A stretch of DNA of 64,000 bases from positions 93,668,401 through 93,732,400 of the forward strand of contig CM036162.1 in NCBI GenBank assembly GCA_020631735.1, written 5' to 3'. The DNA is from Saccharum officinarum. Its lineage: Eukaryota; Streptophyta; Magnoliopsida; Poales; Poaceae. A program made the translations under genes and the position numbers. Below are positions 43,701 to 56,640 of the stretch, one piece after another. The notes beneath the pieces are model-generated. The model saw only the letters and a list, made by a program, of their open reading frames with translations, had not been told where the DNA came from and did no database searches. The number at the start of each line of letters is the position of its first letter. Position 1 is the first letter of the stretch.

Positions 43701-45163
43701 AGCTTCAAAAGACTGATCCTGGTGTATTCCACATAAAACGCAAGATGAAAGAGCAAGAAACTACACAGTTCAGGGTAGATGAAGAGGGTGTACTATGGTT
43801 CAAGGATAGGTTAGTTGTGCCTAAGGACCGAGAGCTTAGAAATGATATTATGTCTGAAGCACACTCCTCTAAGTTGTCCATCCATCCTGGTAGCAATAAG
43901 ATGTATTATGATTTGAAGCCATACTATTGGTGGACCAAGATGCGGAAAGAAATAGCTGCATATGTGGCTAGGTGTGACACCTGCTGTAGAGTTAAAGCTG
44001 TGCATATGAAAGCTGGGTTGCTTCAACCACTTTCTATCCCAGGTTGGAAATGGGAAGAAATAAGTATGGATTTCATTGTCGGACTTCCTCCTACTATCAA
44101 AAATCATAACTCCATCTGGGTAATTGTGGATCGTTTGACCAAATCAGCTCACTTCATTCCAGTTAGAGTGGACTATCGTCCCACTGACTATGCTGAGTTG
44201 TACTTCAATCAGATAGTCTGGCTCCATGGGGTACCTCGTACTATCATTTCTGACCGTGGTCCCCAGTTCACTGCTCGCTTTTGGGAGCACTTGCATCACC
44301 TTCTGGGAACCAAGTTAGTGAGAAGCTCTACTTATCACCCCCAGACGTCAGGACAGACGGAACGGGTTAACCAAATTTTGGAAGATCTGTTGCGGGCATG
44401 TGTAATATCATCCAAGGGTTCTTGGGAAAAATGGTTACCTCTAGCCGAATTCTCGTACAATAATAGTTACCAAGAGAGTATTAAGATGGCCCCTTTCGAA
44501 GCTTTGTACGGTCGTAAGTGTAGAACTCCACTAAACTGGGTAGAAGCTGGTGAGAGAAGGTATTATGGTATTGATTTTGTTCAGGAAGCTGAGGAACAAG
44601 TTCGTACCATCCAAAAACATATGGCTGCAGCCCAAGCTAGATAGAAAAGTTATGCTGATCGTCGTAGAAAACCGCTCGAGTTTGAAGTTGGAGACTTCGT
44701 TTACCTGAAAGTTTCTCCAATGAAGAGTGTCCAACGTTTTGGTGTTAAGCGGAAACTTGCGCCAAGATACGTGGGTCCTTTCCAGATCATAGGCAAGAGT
44801 GGTGCTGTTGCGTACAAAATCCAGTTACCTCCTGAAATGAGTGCCATATTCAACGTCTTCCATGTATCTCAGCTCAAAAAGTGTCTTCGAGTTCCTGAGG
44901 AAAGAGTTCCGTTAGGAGATATCAGGCTTGAGTCTGATTTAACTTACGAAGAAAAGCCAGTCCGAGTGATCGATACTCAGGAACGAGTGACTAGAAGCAA
45001 AGTGGTTAAGTGGTATAAAGTAATGTGGAGTAATCAGGGTAGTGAAAGTGACGCTACATGGGAACAGGAAGACTATTTACGGGATGGTTATAAGGAATTC
45101 TATGAAAAATGGTACGCTTTCCAAATCTCGGGACGAGATTTTTATAAGGGGGGAGGGTTGTAA
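40758..45163 (+). pseudogene. Retrotransposon gag-pol (chromovirus), broken at three points
   Basis: Gag starts at ATG 40758 (MSYNLRRGRGNEDEEQ, poly-Pro stretch). A one-base loss in a C-run near 40977-40981 shifts the frame, and a TAG at 41021-41023 replaces a probable Trp codon. The long frame to 44644 carries the rest of gag with a CCHC knuckle (41694-41735) and a protease with FDLGAS in place of D-S/T-G (about 41870). Reverse transcriptase follows with FIDD (about 42822), then RNase H (DAS about 43255, TDHKS about 43443), and integrase with an HHCC region and the D-D-E triad (about 44068, 44250, 44357). A TAG at 44642-44644 interrupts before the GPY/F-like VGPF segment and the chromodomain-like C-terminus (about 44990-45130). 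The final stop TAA overlaps the first bases of the 3' LTR. Protein domains are family knowledge; the breaks are seen directly. Confidence 0.92.
45147..45158 (+). other. Polypurine tract
   Basis: AAGGGGGGAGGG lies directly before the 3' LTR start at 45159, as needed for plus-strand priming. It is also read through as the last Gly codons of pol. Confidence 0.9.
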
Positions 45164-48100
45164 CACCTCAGGTGTTTAGCTCCATAATTTCATTGCATTA
45201 CATGAGCATAAGCATGCATCATTTCATGTTATTCCATATGGTTGCAACAAATGTGATTTGTTTTTAAAGTTTTGTTTGGCTCACATCATGTGACCCTAGG
45301 GAGTTGGTGTAACTAAAGGGTAGAGTAGCCAATTATATCTCACAACACTTTAGTTATACTTAGGGTCACTAATGGAGCAAGGTTCATGTTGACCAAAATC
45401 ACCAAATTGCCCTCCAGGGTGTAGTTGACCAGCATTTAGCCCTAGGAAGCTCTAGTTTGACCAATTAAAAAGTCTAGCTTAGAGACCTTGCATGGAGGAG
45501 CACCCTTAAGCAAAGTTGTAGGGAATTTTATGGGGAACAAAAGTCTCAATATGACCATCTCATGAAATTGGCCAGAACATGCTCAAAAATGGCCCACAAG
45601 TCAGCTAGAGGGGCTGTCTCAACACTTAGAATTTTTCTAAGTCTCAAAAGTGTCCCTCCAGTTTTACTGTGGCCTACTTTGGAAGCTTGTAGTTTGCAAA
45701 CCAGACCAAACCAGCCCCAACTCATATTGGCAAACTTGTAGTCCTTATGTAGCTCTACAACATTGTCAACATGACCATCACCTAGTTCTAAATGGTTTAG
45801 GAGTTGTGGTGTCTTGAAAATAGGGTTTCAGTCGGTTTCACTGACTGAAAACATGTTTCAGTTTCACAGTGCACCACTTTGGAGCTCTGTGGTTTCAAAT
45901 CCAGGCCGAATCAGTCCTTGAGCCAATTGACAAAGTTGTAGTCCTCATATAGCTCTACAACATTGCCAACATCACCCATACCTGGTTCTCACTGGATTAG
46001 GAGTAAATTGAATCCAAAATCGCTCTGTCAGTCACCGTTTCAGACGCCGATTCAGTCAAGTCGGGCTTCAGCCATGACTGTCGTGGCCGACCGGCCGTAG
46101 GCCATCGTCGACGCGTGGCCACGCGGTGACAGTCGTACGCCGGCCTTGGCCCCACCGTCGGGTCATGACGTCTTCAAGAGGTGCCACGGAGCAACCACTC
46201 ACCCTCACTCACGCCCCTGCCCTCTCTCTCTCGCCTCCTCGAGCCGGAGCGGAGCACCGAGGCGCCATTTCTGCCGCGGGCTTCCTTGCGCTCGTGCGCC
46301 GTCGTCGTCGAGCCTCGGCTCAATTCCTCCCGCCAGCGACCCCGCAGCATCTCCCTCTACCACCTCCATCCATTTCCGGGAGCGTTTGAGCGAAGGTGAG
46401 GCCACATTGCTCGCTTCCGCCGCCACGGCCGCATTCGGGAGCTCGCCGGAGTTTGAGGCCACCGTGGTCAGAGCGGCTCGGCCCTTCTCATCCCTCCCTT
46501 TTCCCTTAGTTAGCTTTCCAGTGACCCCGGGAAACTTGGGGCGGGCTTGGTTGAGGCGGTCGGGGCTCACCGTCGCCGGTGTACCGCCGCGCACCTCCAC
46601 CGTGCCGCCATGCCCGACGGCGAGCACCTTTCCGTTGCTCCGCCGCCCCGTTCTTGCCACCAATCGTTGTAGTTCGATGACGTGGTCATGCTAGTCCGTC
46701 CAATTTCGTCGGCCGGCTCACCGACGGCGAGCTCCGGCGACCGCAGCTCCTCCCCTCCGCCTCTCTCTCGCTGACCAGTGGGGCCTTCCGGTCAGCCCCA
46801 CGCGCGCGCGGGCGGGAGCCGTAGCAGGCCGCGCGCGGGAGCGGGCCGCACCGCGCGTTGTGGGCTGCGTCTTTTCCCGGGCCGGCCCAGTAACAAATAA
46901 GATTTATTTCATCTTTATTTATTCTGTCACAGTTTTAGATAAGGTTTGGAAAATGTATATCTAGGGTTTTACTTGCCCAAAAATTATGAGATAAATTTTG
47001 TTAGGATCTACATGATGTGTAGTATTTTAGAAAAATATAAATTTGATATGTGATGTTTAGTTTCTGGAGATTTAAATAGGTCTTTGAAATGTGTTTTAAA
47101 TTACATGCAAACTTGTTTAAATCATATCTTGAGTTTCAGTGTTCCAAAAATTATGAAATTTGGTGGGTAGACTAATTTATACTTGCTCTGGCTCTGGTAA
47201 AAATTTGGACAGTATTGCTTAAGTACTTTTCAAGTTATAATGCTATCTTGTTATTTTAGGAAGTACTTAAATGAATTTTTGTAATTTTTCTACATGTGCA
47301 ATGTTCATATAAATTTTGGAGAATGTCTTGGTACCTTAAAGTGTCTAAGAAAAATAGGAAATCTGTTGTTTGACACTTTTTAATATGATTGTTTAATTAT
47401 ACAAAAATCAGCCTTTTGGGTTTGTAAATTTTGTGTAGGAAGTTCCTGTGAATAAATTTAGTTCAAATTTTTACAGTAGCCTCTTTTTGGGTCAGAGAGT
47501 CTCCTGTAATTTTTGTAGAATTTTAGGAGCAGTTTACATATATGTTTAAAATTCCACTTAATTACTTAAGTAAATTAAGAAATGAGTTTAAATAAATATT
47601 TTAGGTGGGCCAACCTTACTTTCTGGTGTTTTTGTGACCTATGTGCACTTGTGGTAACATTAGTTTGGTCTTATGGGATGTTTGCCACATAAATAAATAC
47701 TTAACCTTTGCAATTCTAGGTTTTCTGGACAGCTGGTAGTATTTCTAGATTTGATCCTTGATAAAAGTGTTTGCTGGAAAACTTGTAAATACCAAAGTTG
47801 TATTAAACTTGATAAACTAGCTTGTGTCAAAATTTGGGAGCATTTGGCTTAATAGTTTGGGAGTTATTGCTGTTTAAAGTGCCAGTCCAGAATTGGCTGC
47901 TCTCTGTTTGGGGAGGGCAGATTCTGGAACTTTGGAATTTCGACTAGGTAAACTTTGGAATTAAGTGTTGTGGTCTGAAAATATTTTGTGGTGCATTTCA
48001 TAAGCTTTCCAGATTGTATTAGATCATATCTTTTGGAGTTGGGAATCTCCAGTTATGTTAGAATCCTTGAGCTGCTGTCCAGAATGTCTTACTGTTGTAT

Positions 48101-50012
48101 TTTGGTGTTGGATGTGGTAACCTAAGTAATGCTACTCTTGTAATTGTTAGGTGTTAGGGCCTTAACCGAAGAAGAACAGCTGTATCTTAGGTTGAGTAGC
48201 TTAGGTAAGTATTTCTCCACCGGAGAAGAGATTTGCACGTACTAATAAAGTGACTTGATTAGATTATTATTTTTATTTCTGAAATGCATTTCATTCCGAG
48301 CATGTTGCACCTTTATGCATCCATGATATTTATTGTGCATTCATGCAATAGGTGTTCCGGAGGGGATAACACTCCTCGAGTTCGAGCCAGTGATTCCGGA
48401 GGAAATCCAGGACCAGCCAGAGGAGCCAGCGGAACCAGTCGGCGGAGGAGACGCCGCTGAAGACTTGCCTGAGTGTCCTGACCACCGGCCTTCGACCTTT
48501 CTGAAAGGCAAGCCCCGGTGCATGCTGAACCTACTGTTTTATAAATTGATCTTGAGTACTTTTAATTGTTTACTGCATTAAGTTGTAGGAGTTGTATGAA
48601 AACAATTGTTGCATTATACCTGTCCTTGTCCAGATATCGTACTTAATCCTATATTAGGTTTACGCACGTGTCAATGCTTAGCCCTGCTTAGTTCGGTAGA
48701 AGTCGGGTGATTTCCGGTCATCCGCGAGATGTAGGAAGGAGTCACGAGTGGCTTTATGGCTATCGTGGATGGAACCATGCCTTAAAATGAAATTGAGACC
48801 GGGCGGGAATTCGATAGTACAGCCGCAAGACACTTCACGTCTTGGGTGTGGAGCTATGCCCGTCTGAGTCGTTTAAGGACCGCTTCGCTGTACGTCCTTG
48901 AGTCATGTTGAACGCAGTCTAACACTTAGTTGGCCGGATAAGTCGTTCCGACCGCGAAGTCGAGTAGTATGGTTCAGGCCGGGAATCGAATGGTAGGTTG
49001 CATCTTGGAGGAGAGAAAGGATGTGCTTGGGGACATTGGCGTGAGACCAAGGGGGGTTAGAGTCCCTATCACCTGGCAGAGTGTCGCCCTTGGGGACGCG
49101 ACATTATTCGAACCCGCGATTCCTGAACTGTACAAAAGATGACCTGAGCAGCCCTCGCCAGGCGTGACTCGGTGAGTGTTAGAAATACCCCTCCAGCTGG
49201 ATAGGAATTCGATTCGAATCGCCGTCGCTCCCGGTTAGTGAGCACTTGACTTGAGCAGCGGCAACGTAGATCTCATTAAATGAACCGGTGGTTAAGGGAA
49301 TGATACAATGTTGCCACAATGATATACCTGCTATGGATATAATAATAATGTTGTTTGATTATACTCAAGTGAATGTTTAGTACAGGTGCTAAGATAGATG
49401 ACAGGTAAATGCTAAAAGAATTGCTAGTACAAGTTATAAGAGTTCTGATTACTTATGCCTTTATGCAAAATGTTATGTCAGCTAGCCTCTTGTGTAAGCC
49501 TTGCATAATCCTTGGTGTCATCTTATTTCTGGTTTTCGACGGGTAAGTCTAGCTGAGTACATTCCAGTACTCAGGGTTTATTCCCTCCTGTTGCAGATGA
49601 TATGCTCTACCAAGGCTTCTGCAAAAATTGTCTCCACCCTGCGGGTGACGAAGACTAGATCACTTGGGCGTGATCATCTTTTATGTACTTTCCTGATGCT
49701 TTTGCGGGTTGTTGATCAACAAGACTGGCAGTAGTTAAACAACTGGTGTGCGTTTGCTTCCGCTACTTTTATAAACTTGGTTTGTAATAATTTGCGACTC
49801 CGTGTGTGTAAACTTATTTCGGAACTACTTGCGAAATGTAACGTATGATGTTGTATGTTGAATGATGCGATCTTGGTTGTAAGCAAGTTGGTTTGAAATC
49901 CTTCGTGGTTTCGATTGACTACCGGGATTATATGGGCTCAAGTTCGAAAATTTGAGCGCTTCGGTGCTTGTTTTTGTACTTGTGCTCTTATAATTTGGTC
50001 GGTTCTGTTACA
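45159..50012 (+). repeat. 3' LTR (4,854 bp)
   Basis: Starts TGTAACACC and ends TGTTACA, followed by the AGGCG duplication. Differences from the 5' LTR are scattered single substitutions and one-base indels (for example one added base in TTATTCCATATGG near 45236). Confidence 0.95.
48151..49658 (+). CDS. Spliced small acidic ORF inside the 3' LTR
   Basis: Second copy of the LTR-borne three-exon ORF: 48151-48204, 48352-48507 and 49597-49658, with the same splice signals, including the GC donor, and the same stop. Near-identity simply reflects LTR identity, so conservation between the two copies does not prove function. Confidence 0.4.
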
Positions 50013-52253
50013 AGGCGCTCCCTCAGCCTCGCAGGTACCCGAACCTCCTCTAATTTCACTTTCGATTTCTCTGATTTCTCCTCCAGTTTAATTGGTTCAT
50101 ACTCTAGGGTTCCTATATTCATGGCAGCTTGGTGTATGTTTCTTTTGCATGAAGCATGACAGGATGCAGACAGGTAACAAAGGTCGCTGCAGTCGAAGTA
50201 GGAGTATCCGACATTTACCAATTTAGATGGGATTGCTCTAATGTTTATTTGTGTGTCCTTTTCCGTGTATTTATACATGGTGTTTAGCCAGTCTAAACAG
50301 CATATTTGAACTATGCAGGATAAAGAAAACAGAGGTTACTCAGCTCAGTATTGCTGGGTTCTGCAGTCCAGTGAACACCCATTACTTTCAGGTACTTCTT
50401 CCTATTACTACATCTTCCTATGTCCTTTCCTTCTACACACAGGCATTCGTTACCTTTGTCAGGATTTTACCTGTTTAGAGGATCGTTTATCTATTTTCCC
50501 TCTTTTGCAAACTTATCTATGCATTATTGTACTAAAGCTGGTAATACTCTTCCCTCCTCCTGGTTTGTTTACCTGTAGCGCATTAAGAGAGTGCCTAACA
50601 GTGTGAAGCAATTTAGGAATGTTAAAAAGCTTGCAAGGATTACCTTCTGTATATGTAGGCATTGCCTGACCACAGGCCACACCACTTCCCACCACCTTGC
50701 TTAAATATAATGTGTGCCCAATCTTCTTTGTTTTGTCTCTGAACATCTAAATATGTATATATATCATGTGAACAGGAAACTGAATGTTTGGCAAGGTGCG
50801 TGAATCATCATTTTTGAAAAATGAGGTATGCTGCATTATCCATTCACAGGTTTGCGACGTCTTTCCTATTTGATTGTGAATCTATATATTCAATATGTAT
50901 TGATCCTGTGACCCAATATCCTTGAGCTAGCATCATGTTTTTGGCTCTGTAAAATAAATAAGGATTCATGGACTGACTCTTTAGTTTGGATCTTTCATGG
51001 ACTTATGTCTACATCTGGATCTTTAGTTTGTAGTTCATGTTCTTCTGTTGTCATTTGCCCATGGGTTATTTTTCGCGTTTGCAGCTAATGGTGCTTATTT
51101 TCTCCTGCTTGTGCGGGTTGCCGGCTAATGGAGGGTCAACAAAACCTTTCAGCAGTATCATGTATTAATGGAGTATCCTTTTGCTGCCTATACTAATTGT
51201 TTTATTCTTTACAATGTCCAGCTTACCGTGCCAAGGATGCCTCTATACATTTTAATATTTAGTGTTTCTACAACATTTACGCCTATTTGTTTTAGTATGT
51301 TCGTTCTGTTAAAACGGAGTCACCAGTGCTTTATTATATCCTCAACGATGTGGCTCTGTGTAGGCTTCTGCAGCTCCTATAATTCCAAGCTGTTTTGGCT
51401 CCTGTTCTTTGAGCCACTTAGTATTGCCTTTGATATGCTGCAGGTAATTAGATCAGGGTTATTTGAGATGTCAGTCATTGAGTCCTTTCCATTGACCATT
51501 TGGCCTGGAACCTTGTTTTTTTGTTAATACTAGTTGTCTGTTGCATCGATCGCTATATGGATCTTAAATAAACTACCATTACAAAATGAAACACGATACG
51601 TGGATTCACAACTAATTATCTTTAAGTAAAGAAAGTACATGTCAAACATTCAACAGATCATCAAGTGATAGAGATTCATATTAGAAGCCCTACAAACACA
51701 ACTGTGCATGGATGATCACATCCTACACATAGTAACACGGACAGAAAACAAATGCACATAAAGTTCCCAGATGGTGGAGCTTATCACTCAAATCTTCGGA
51801 AGTGCTAATGACCTAACGATAGTCTGTGAATTTTAGAAACTATATCATGAAGGTTTGTGTGCATGTTGGATGTTCAGTACTCTGACAGTGATTTCTGTCA
51901 GCAGTCTATCATGGTGCATGGGTTTCTGCTATTTGACATCTGGCAACGGCATCTAATGGAAAGTGGTACAGACTTTCATGATTTCCAGAAATCATATAAG
52001 CAAGCAGCAGGTGATAAACTGCTATTTCCTCATCTTTATTACCTTATGAGTTCTCAGTAACTACAGTTAATTAGCTAATGTGATATGTAAGTTATTTGAT
52101 CTGCAAATCTTGTGGTTGATTGTTTCTTAACTTTTGTGACCACGAGAAAAGAGTTCAAATTTAAATTTGAACCTGCAATATCCTTTTGAAATATAGTCTA
52201 CCTTTGAAAATATGAGCATGCCAATCTGAAAGGTCGTTTCATGCTACTGAACT

Positions 52254-52440
52254 ACTCCCTCTGTTTCGCAAAGGTTGCAGTTCTAGCTTTGTAGTAAGTC
52301 AAGCATTTATATGTTATCAAAACATTTCTCATTCTAGATCTAAGAAAATCTTATGATGTTAGGCTATATAAATTTATAGAAATTGATGACTAAAGATAGA
52401 CAATTTTTGACTTTGGACGGAACGAATACAACCACCTTTC
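52254..52440. mobile_element. Degenerate Stowaway-like MITE
   Basis: Begins CTCCCTCTGTTTCGC and ends GGACGGAACGAA. The interior ATTTATAGAAATTGATGAC fits the family. Terminal TA duplications are not clear. Confidence 0.5.
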
Positions 52441-52824
52441 AGCAATGTTGGGAGTATTAGTGTTTTGCTTGATTTTAATAAAAATATAAAGGGTAATGAA
52501 AATTCGCATTCAGAGTTGGTATCTGAGGTCATGTCAGCGGCCAGTGTGGTGGCACGTCCATGGCTGGATGCAGTTAAAAAAAGAGAATAGCTCTTTTATT
52601 GCACGTTTGTTACTGGTTTTGTTTGTTTGATCTATCTGCGATGACATCGTTTTCGAAGCCCCCTATGTTCAAACCCTACCATACCTGAATGGCTTGATTA
52701 TTAATTAGTTATTGAGAACTGAATGATGCCAATTGTCGATTTTAAATACAAACTCTGTCTGATAGTGACCCTTTTACTAAAATGTTGTTGTTCCTTGTAT
52801 TTAAAATCCATTTTCTGAATGCAG

Positions 52825-52928
52825 TGTAACCTATATTTTGAGGTGGGCATCCTACAAGCAGACCCTTCTGTGCCCACGGTGCAAGCATCCATTCGAATTC
52901 TTCAGTTACACCGCTCTCTTGACGGCTG
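52825..52928 (+). pseudogene. RING-finger E3 ligase exon fragment
   Basis: Acceptor GCAG and donor G|GTAACC bound a block reading YILRWASYKQTLLCPRCKHP, the second half of a C3HC4-type RING with the closing CPxCK pair. Plant RING proteins that I recall carry nearly the same ILRWASYKQTP-CPQCKHPFEF stretch followed by HRSLDG. Here HRSLDG is present but one frame away, so a one-base indel follows EFF. The first zinc ligands are absent nearby. It is therefore a fragment, not a working ligase. Confidence 0.65.
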
Positions 52929-55520
52929 GTAACCCCTTGTGTTCATCGGAAATGTGAGGCAGCTGAATTGTAATATACCTTTACTGATTTGTCTATGATA
53001 ATTCATTTTGAGAATTGCAATATACCTTTGCTTCATACAGATTGGCCCAGTGTTTTAGAAAAAAAAATTCCATCTTGTGGTGAAATCATAACTGAACCAC
53101 AGCTAATTTTATGCTTTTGTGTTCTAAAAAATTGCAAAACAGGCAAGGCACAATTTTTAAACAGATGATAAGGTGCATGGCTAACATTCTGCTATTTGAA
53201 ATAAACTATGGTATTAATCATGAATGCTTCAGGCCTGCTCCTCTCCTCCTTGTGCAGGAAAAATGCCACAGGTAGTTGAAACTGTTAAGTCAGTTGTTTT
53301 CTGTGTTGGCATTCCCCAATTATTTTTGGTACCTAAGTGTTTTCTGTGTTGTTCAGGTTCTTCGTGCACAAAAGGAAGCACCTGAGAGGACAGCAAGCGG
53401 CAGTGATAAGATTTTTGTTATCAGATGTAAGCCTGTCTATAATTGCAGTCCTTATTTTGTTCACTCTATTGTACTTATTCAGATTACCATAATTACTGGC
53501 CTGAGCCAGATTGGTTTTTTGGTGCCAAATTTGACAGAGAGGAACACATAAATATGGTAAAATATGTAATACCTGATTACTAACTGCAGAGCCCCTTAGC
53601 TATTTATCTGCCAATATGTTCTATTCCAGAAACACCTCTTCTCTAGAATGGGTCTGATTTTTTTTTGTTTTTCTTCTCTTGGAATGGGTTCGGATGTATA
53701 TAAATGAAATGTATTTCTTTGAAAATATATCTACCTGAACTCAAATTTTATTGGATTCTCAGGCCTGCTGCTGAAAAAATATACACTACTGAAGCATGCC
53801 AGCTTCTCCAAAATCCTGTAAGCAGCTCTACTCCCATCCTGAAATTATTTGTTAATGGCAAACAGTCAATAGATAACTAAGATTTGTTATGGGTACATAC
53901 CATTCCCACATTTTTTACTGATCACTTATATAGACTTTCTGTGTGGGTTGAGTTAAGAATTTTTTTAGTCACGTGAACACATTCTCGAGACATAGCATCT
54001 GTATTTTTTATTGATCACTTAAATGGACTTCCTGTTATGTGTAGGCAACTGTTCCCATGTGTTCTTTGTATTTCTTTTTTGTTTACCTGAGTGAACACTA
54101 CTGTTCAAGTTCCAATTACAAATAAAACTACACGCACAATTTGAATTATGTGTCCTACCTTTTCTTTGCTTGCAGGTTTCAACAGTTCAGAGGAGCAGCA
54201 TTGGAGGTCCTTTCTTTATCAATTCCCATCGGCGGCTTTCAATTTCAGTTCTTGAGAAAAAACAGGTGAACAGCAGCACATCAGCAGCTTGGTTGCTATC
54301 TCAAGTGACCAGTGACAGTAGGTAAGCATCAGTTCACTTCTGAGAGAAGTATCGCTTTCATGAAACAGTTTATTTGTTTGGTTCAAGTATCTATTATGAT
54401 TTGTTTGGATCAAATACCTACTGGTCCACTTCTGATATATCATACTGGTTTTCTGTAATTTCTGCTGAGAAGAATTGTGGCTGTACTGTAATGTTTGATT
54501 TGCCTTTTATTTACTGCCCAACAGTTAGCAAAACTGCTCAGCTCGTTTTTCTGTTGGTTCATAATGAGTGCCTTCATACAGACTGTCACATACCTTCTGT
54601 ACTCTCTTGTATTGTTTGTACCAAACTCTCTCTCTACTGTCTCAGTAGTAGCTTACTGAACAACCTTATCTGCTTTTTGGGTAGCTTTAAACCCTTTACC
54701 ACTATGCTCTGCACGAAGCTATAGCTAGATAGGAGTACATTTTTTCTACGGGAAGGTTATGCACTTATGGACTAATTTTTCTAATCCCATTAGGATATGT
54801 TAAAAATTCATATATTAGGTGACTCAAGATAAATCTAACTTAAGCGATTTACAGATTTGGCTCATACAGTTCTGTTAATGCATGACCTTTCTTTGTCTCA
54901 GTACCTAAATAGCTACCTTTTGATCTCGTTTATATTTAAAAGGCTGATGTGGTTGTCAATTACTGCTGAGGCTACAGGCTACTTATAGCTAATTTCTGCT
55001 GGGAACCCATATTTAGTTATATGCAGGTATTTCTATAGCTTCACCTAGCCATGCCTCTGATGATGACGGTCAGTCCACACTGCTCATGATTTGCATAAAC
55101 TATATCTACGTACTTCTTTACACACATGTTGCCACATAGCTGTTAAATCCCTCACATAAAATATGCTTATCACTATGCAAATATGTTTGCAGTACCACGG
55201 CGCAACTCAGATGATGGTCAACAAGGGTGGGAATCTGACCGCAGTTACTGAAAAGACAATTAACCGCCCGTGTCTCTTCGACCAGAAACAAAAAGGGACA
55301 GATCAAACTGCTGATACTTCTGTATAACACCTCTACAAGTTACTTCTCACTGCTTACGCCTGCCCTCTAAACTCCCTCATGTATCCAACTTAATCTACTG
55401 TCTACTGATGACCCTATTGTTCTATATGATGTACTGATGATCTACATAAACATCTTAGGATCGCTTATGATGAAAATAATCTTCGTCATTATATATATAC
55501 CTATAATCTTTACAAATTGT

Positions 55521-55557
55521 TTCTACACGGCGCGCAAGGGCGCGCCATTCCTACTAG
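55521..55557 (+). mobile_element. Helitron 3' terminus
   Basis: A perfect 6-bp stem GGCGCG (55529-55534) / CGCGCC (55541-55546) is followed seven bases later by CTAG (55554-55557) and a host T. This is the canonical Helitron 3' end. No matching 5' TC terminus could be assigned. Confidence 0.7.
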
Positions 55558-56640
55558 TAAATCAAGAAGCGAGCGACACGGTCGGCGGCGCTAGGCGCTC
55601 AGCGGGCGGGGTCAAGGAAAGATCACACTATCAGAGGCCACGGCGCGCGGTGGGATGGATGCCCTGGGACGGTTTTTTTTTTTTTTTTTAGGATGCTAGG
55701 ACGGGATCGCTAATGCTCAAGAGGAGAAAAGAAAAGGGGGGAAATCCCTCAACTATTCCATAAGTCAAATTTTACTCATCTGACCTCTCCGAGCGTTTTG
55801 AAGTGGTTTCGATTGACGTGTCGCATGTCAGTCGTTCTACGTGATGTCACGTTAGCAATGAGAAAGATAAATCGCACGTTAGCAATGAGAAAGATAAATC
55901 GGACTTTCATGGTAGTTTAAAATATCAATTTGACTTTATAAAAAATATAAAAGTAATTTCTCAAAAAGATTATTTATATATTCAAACAAAATTATTATAA
56001 ATTAGTAATTGTCACGTTAAGATTAGTGTTGATTGTTCATTGATTAATACATCATTAGTATTACTATTTAGGTTAAATAATTAATTAATCTTATCTCATC
56101 TAACCAAACAAAAAATTGGCTCATCCTATCCTCACAACCAAATAGCTAATATGAATGATCCCTTCCTTGCAGCAATGGATTGTCCCGTTCTATTCAATCT
56201 TATTCTCTAAAAATATAAATCCTATATTGTTAACTTATATTTTTTAACATATTATGGTTAAAGATAAAAATGATTAACTTAAAACAAAACTAATATGACA
56301 TCTAATTTTAAATACAACTTTCAGCTAGAGCATAATTTTGCATTAGTTCCCAAGAGTGCAGGAGATAGAGAAGTTAACTAAAATTGAATTATTCTACCTC
56401 AAACTTTAATAGTTGTTCAAACAAATTCATAATTGCATAGGTCAGATTAAGATGAACTTTACATAAAAAAAATATATGGCTCAACAAGATTTAGAACTTG
56501 CAGTTGGCAAGTTTTTTTTCTGAAATTTTTTAAAGTACCATTTTAAAAGAGTTCTTATATTTAAAAATTCAAAATTTAGAATCTTTTAACAATATAAAAT
56601 GTCATGTGATTATGTTATCACGATGAAATAAAAGTTTAGA
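55558..56640. other. AT-rich intergenic sequence
   Basis: Holds a run of T (about 55673-55690), a perfect 27-base tandem duplication at 55848-55901, and otherwise AT-rich sequence with no gene. Confidence 0.5.

Larger units (their letters stand above)
33872..50012 (+). mobile_element. Complete Ty3/gypsy chromovirus, 16.1 kb, with extra histone H3-tail ORF
   Basis: The LTRs begin TGTAACACC and end TCTGTTACA. The 5-bp target duplication AGGCG is at 33867-33871 and 50013-50017. The order is 5' LTR, PBS, H3-tail ORF, gag-pol and polypurine tract, 3' LTR. The polymerase order protease, reverse transcriptase, RNase H, integrase, then a chromodomain-like C-terminus, together with the sequence style of the reverse transcriptase, points to the Tekay/Del chromovirus lineage. 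The LTRs differ by roughly 1 % by eye, so insertion is recent. The reading frames are broken at several points, so this copy is not autonomous. It sits in or beside a GC-rich gene-like region. Confidence 0.95.
50018..55557 (+). other. Region of gene fragments ending in a Helitron-type 3' terminus
   Basis: Several short blocks have good AG and GT borders: 50319-50391, the block ending at 52010, 52825-52928, 53357-53426, 53763-53817 and 54176-54265. The last three are phase-compatible (LRAQKEAPERTASGSDKIFV is the clearest stretch). Only the RING-type block is recognisable. A mix of unrelated exon pieces on one strand, ending at a Helitron 3' terminus, suggests a gene-capturing Helitron, but the 5' end was not found and a degraded host gene remains possible. 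Confidence 0.45.
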
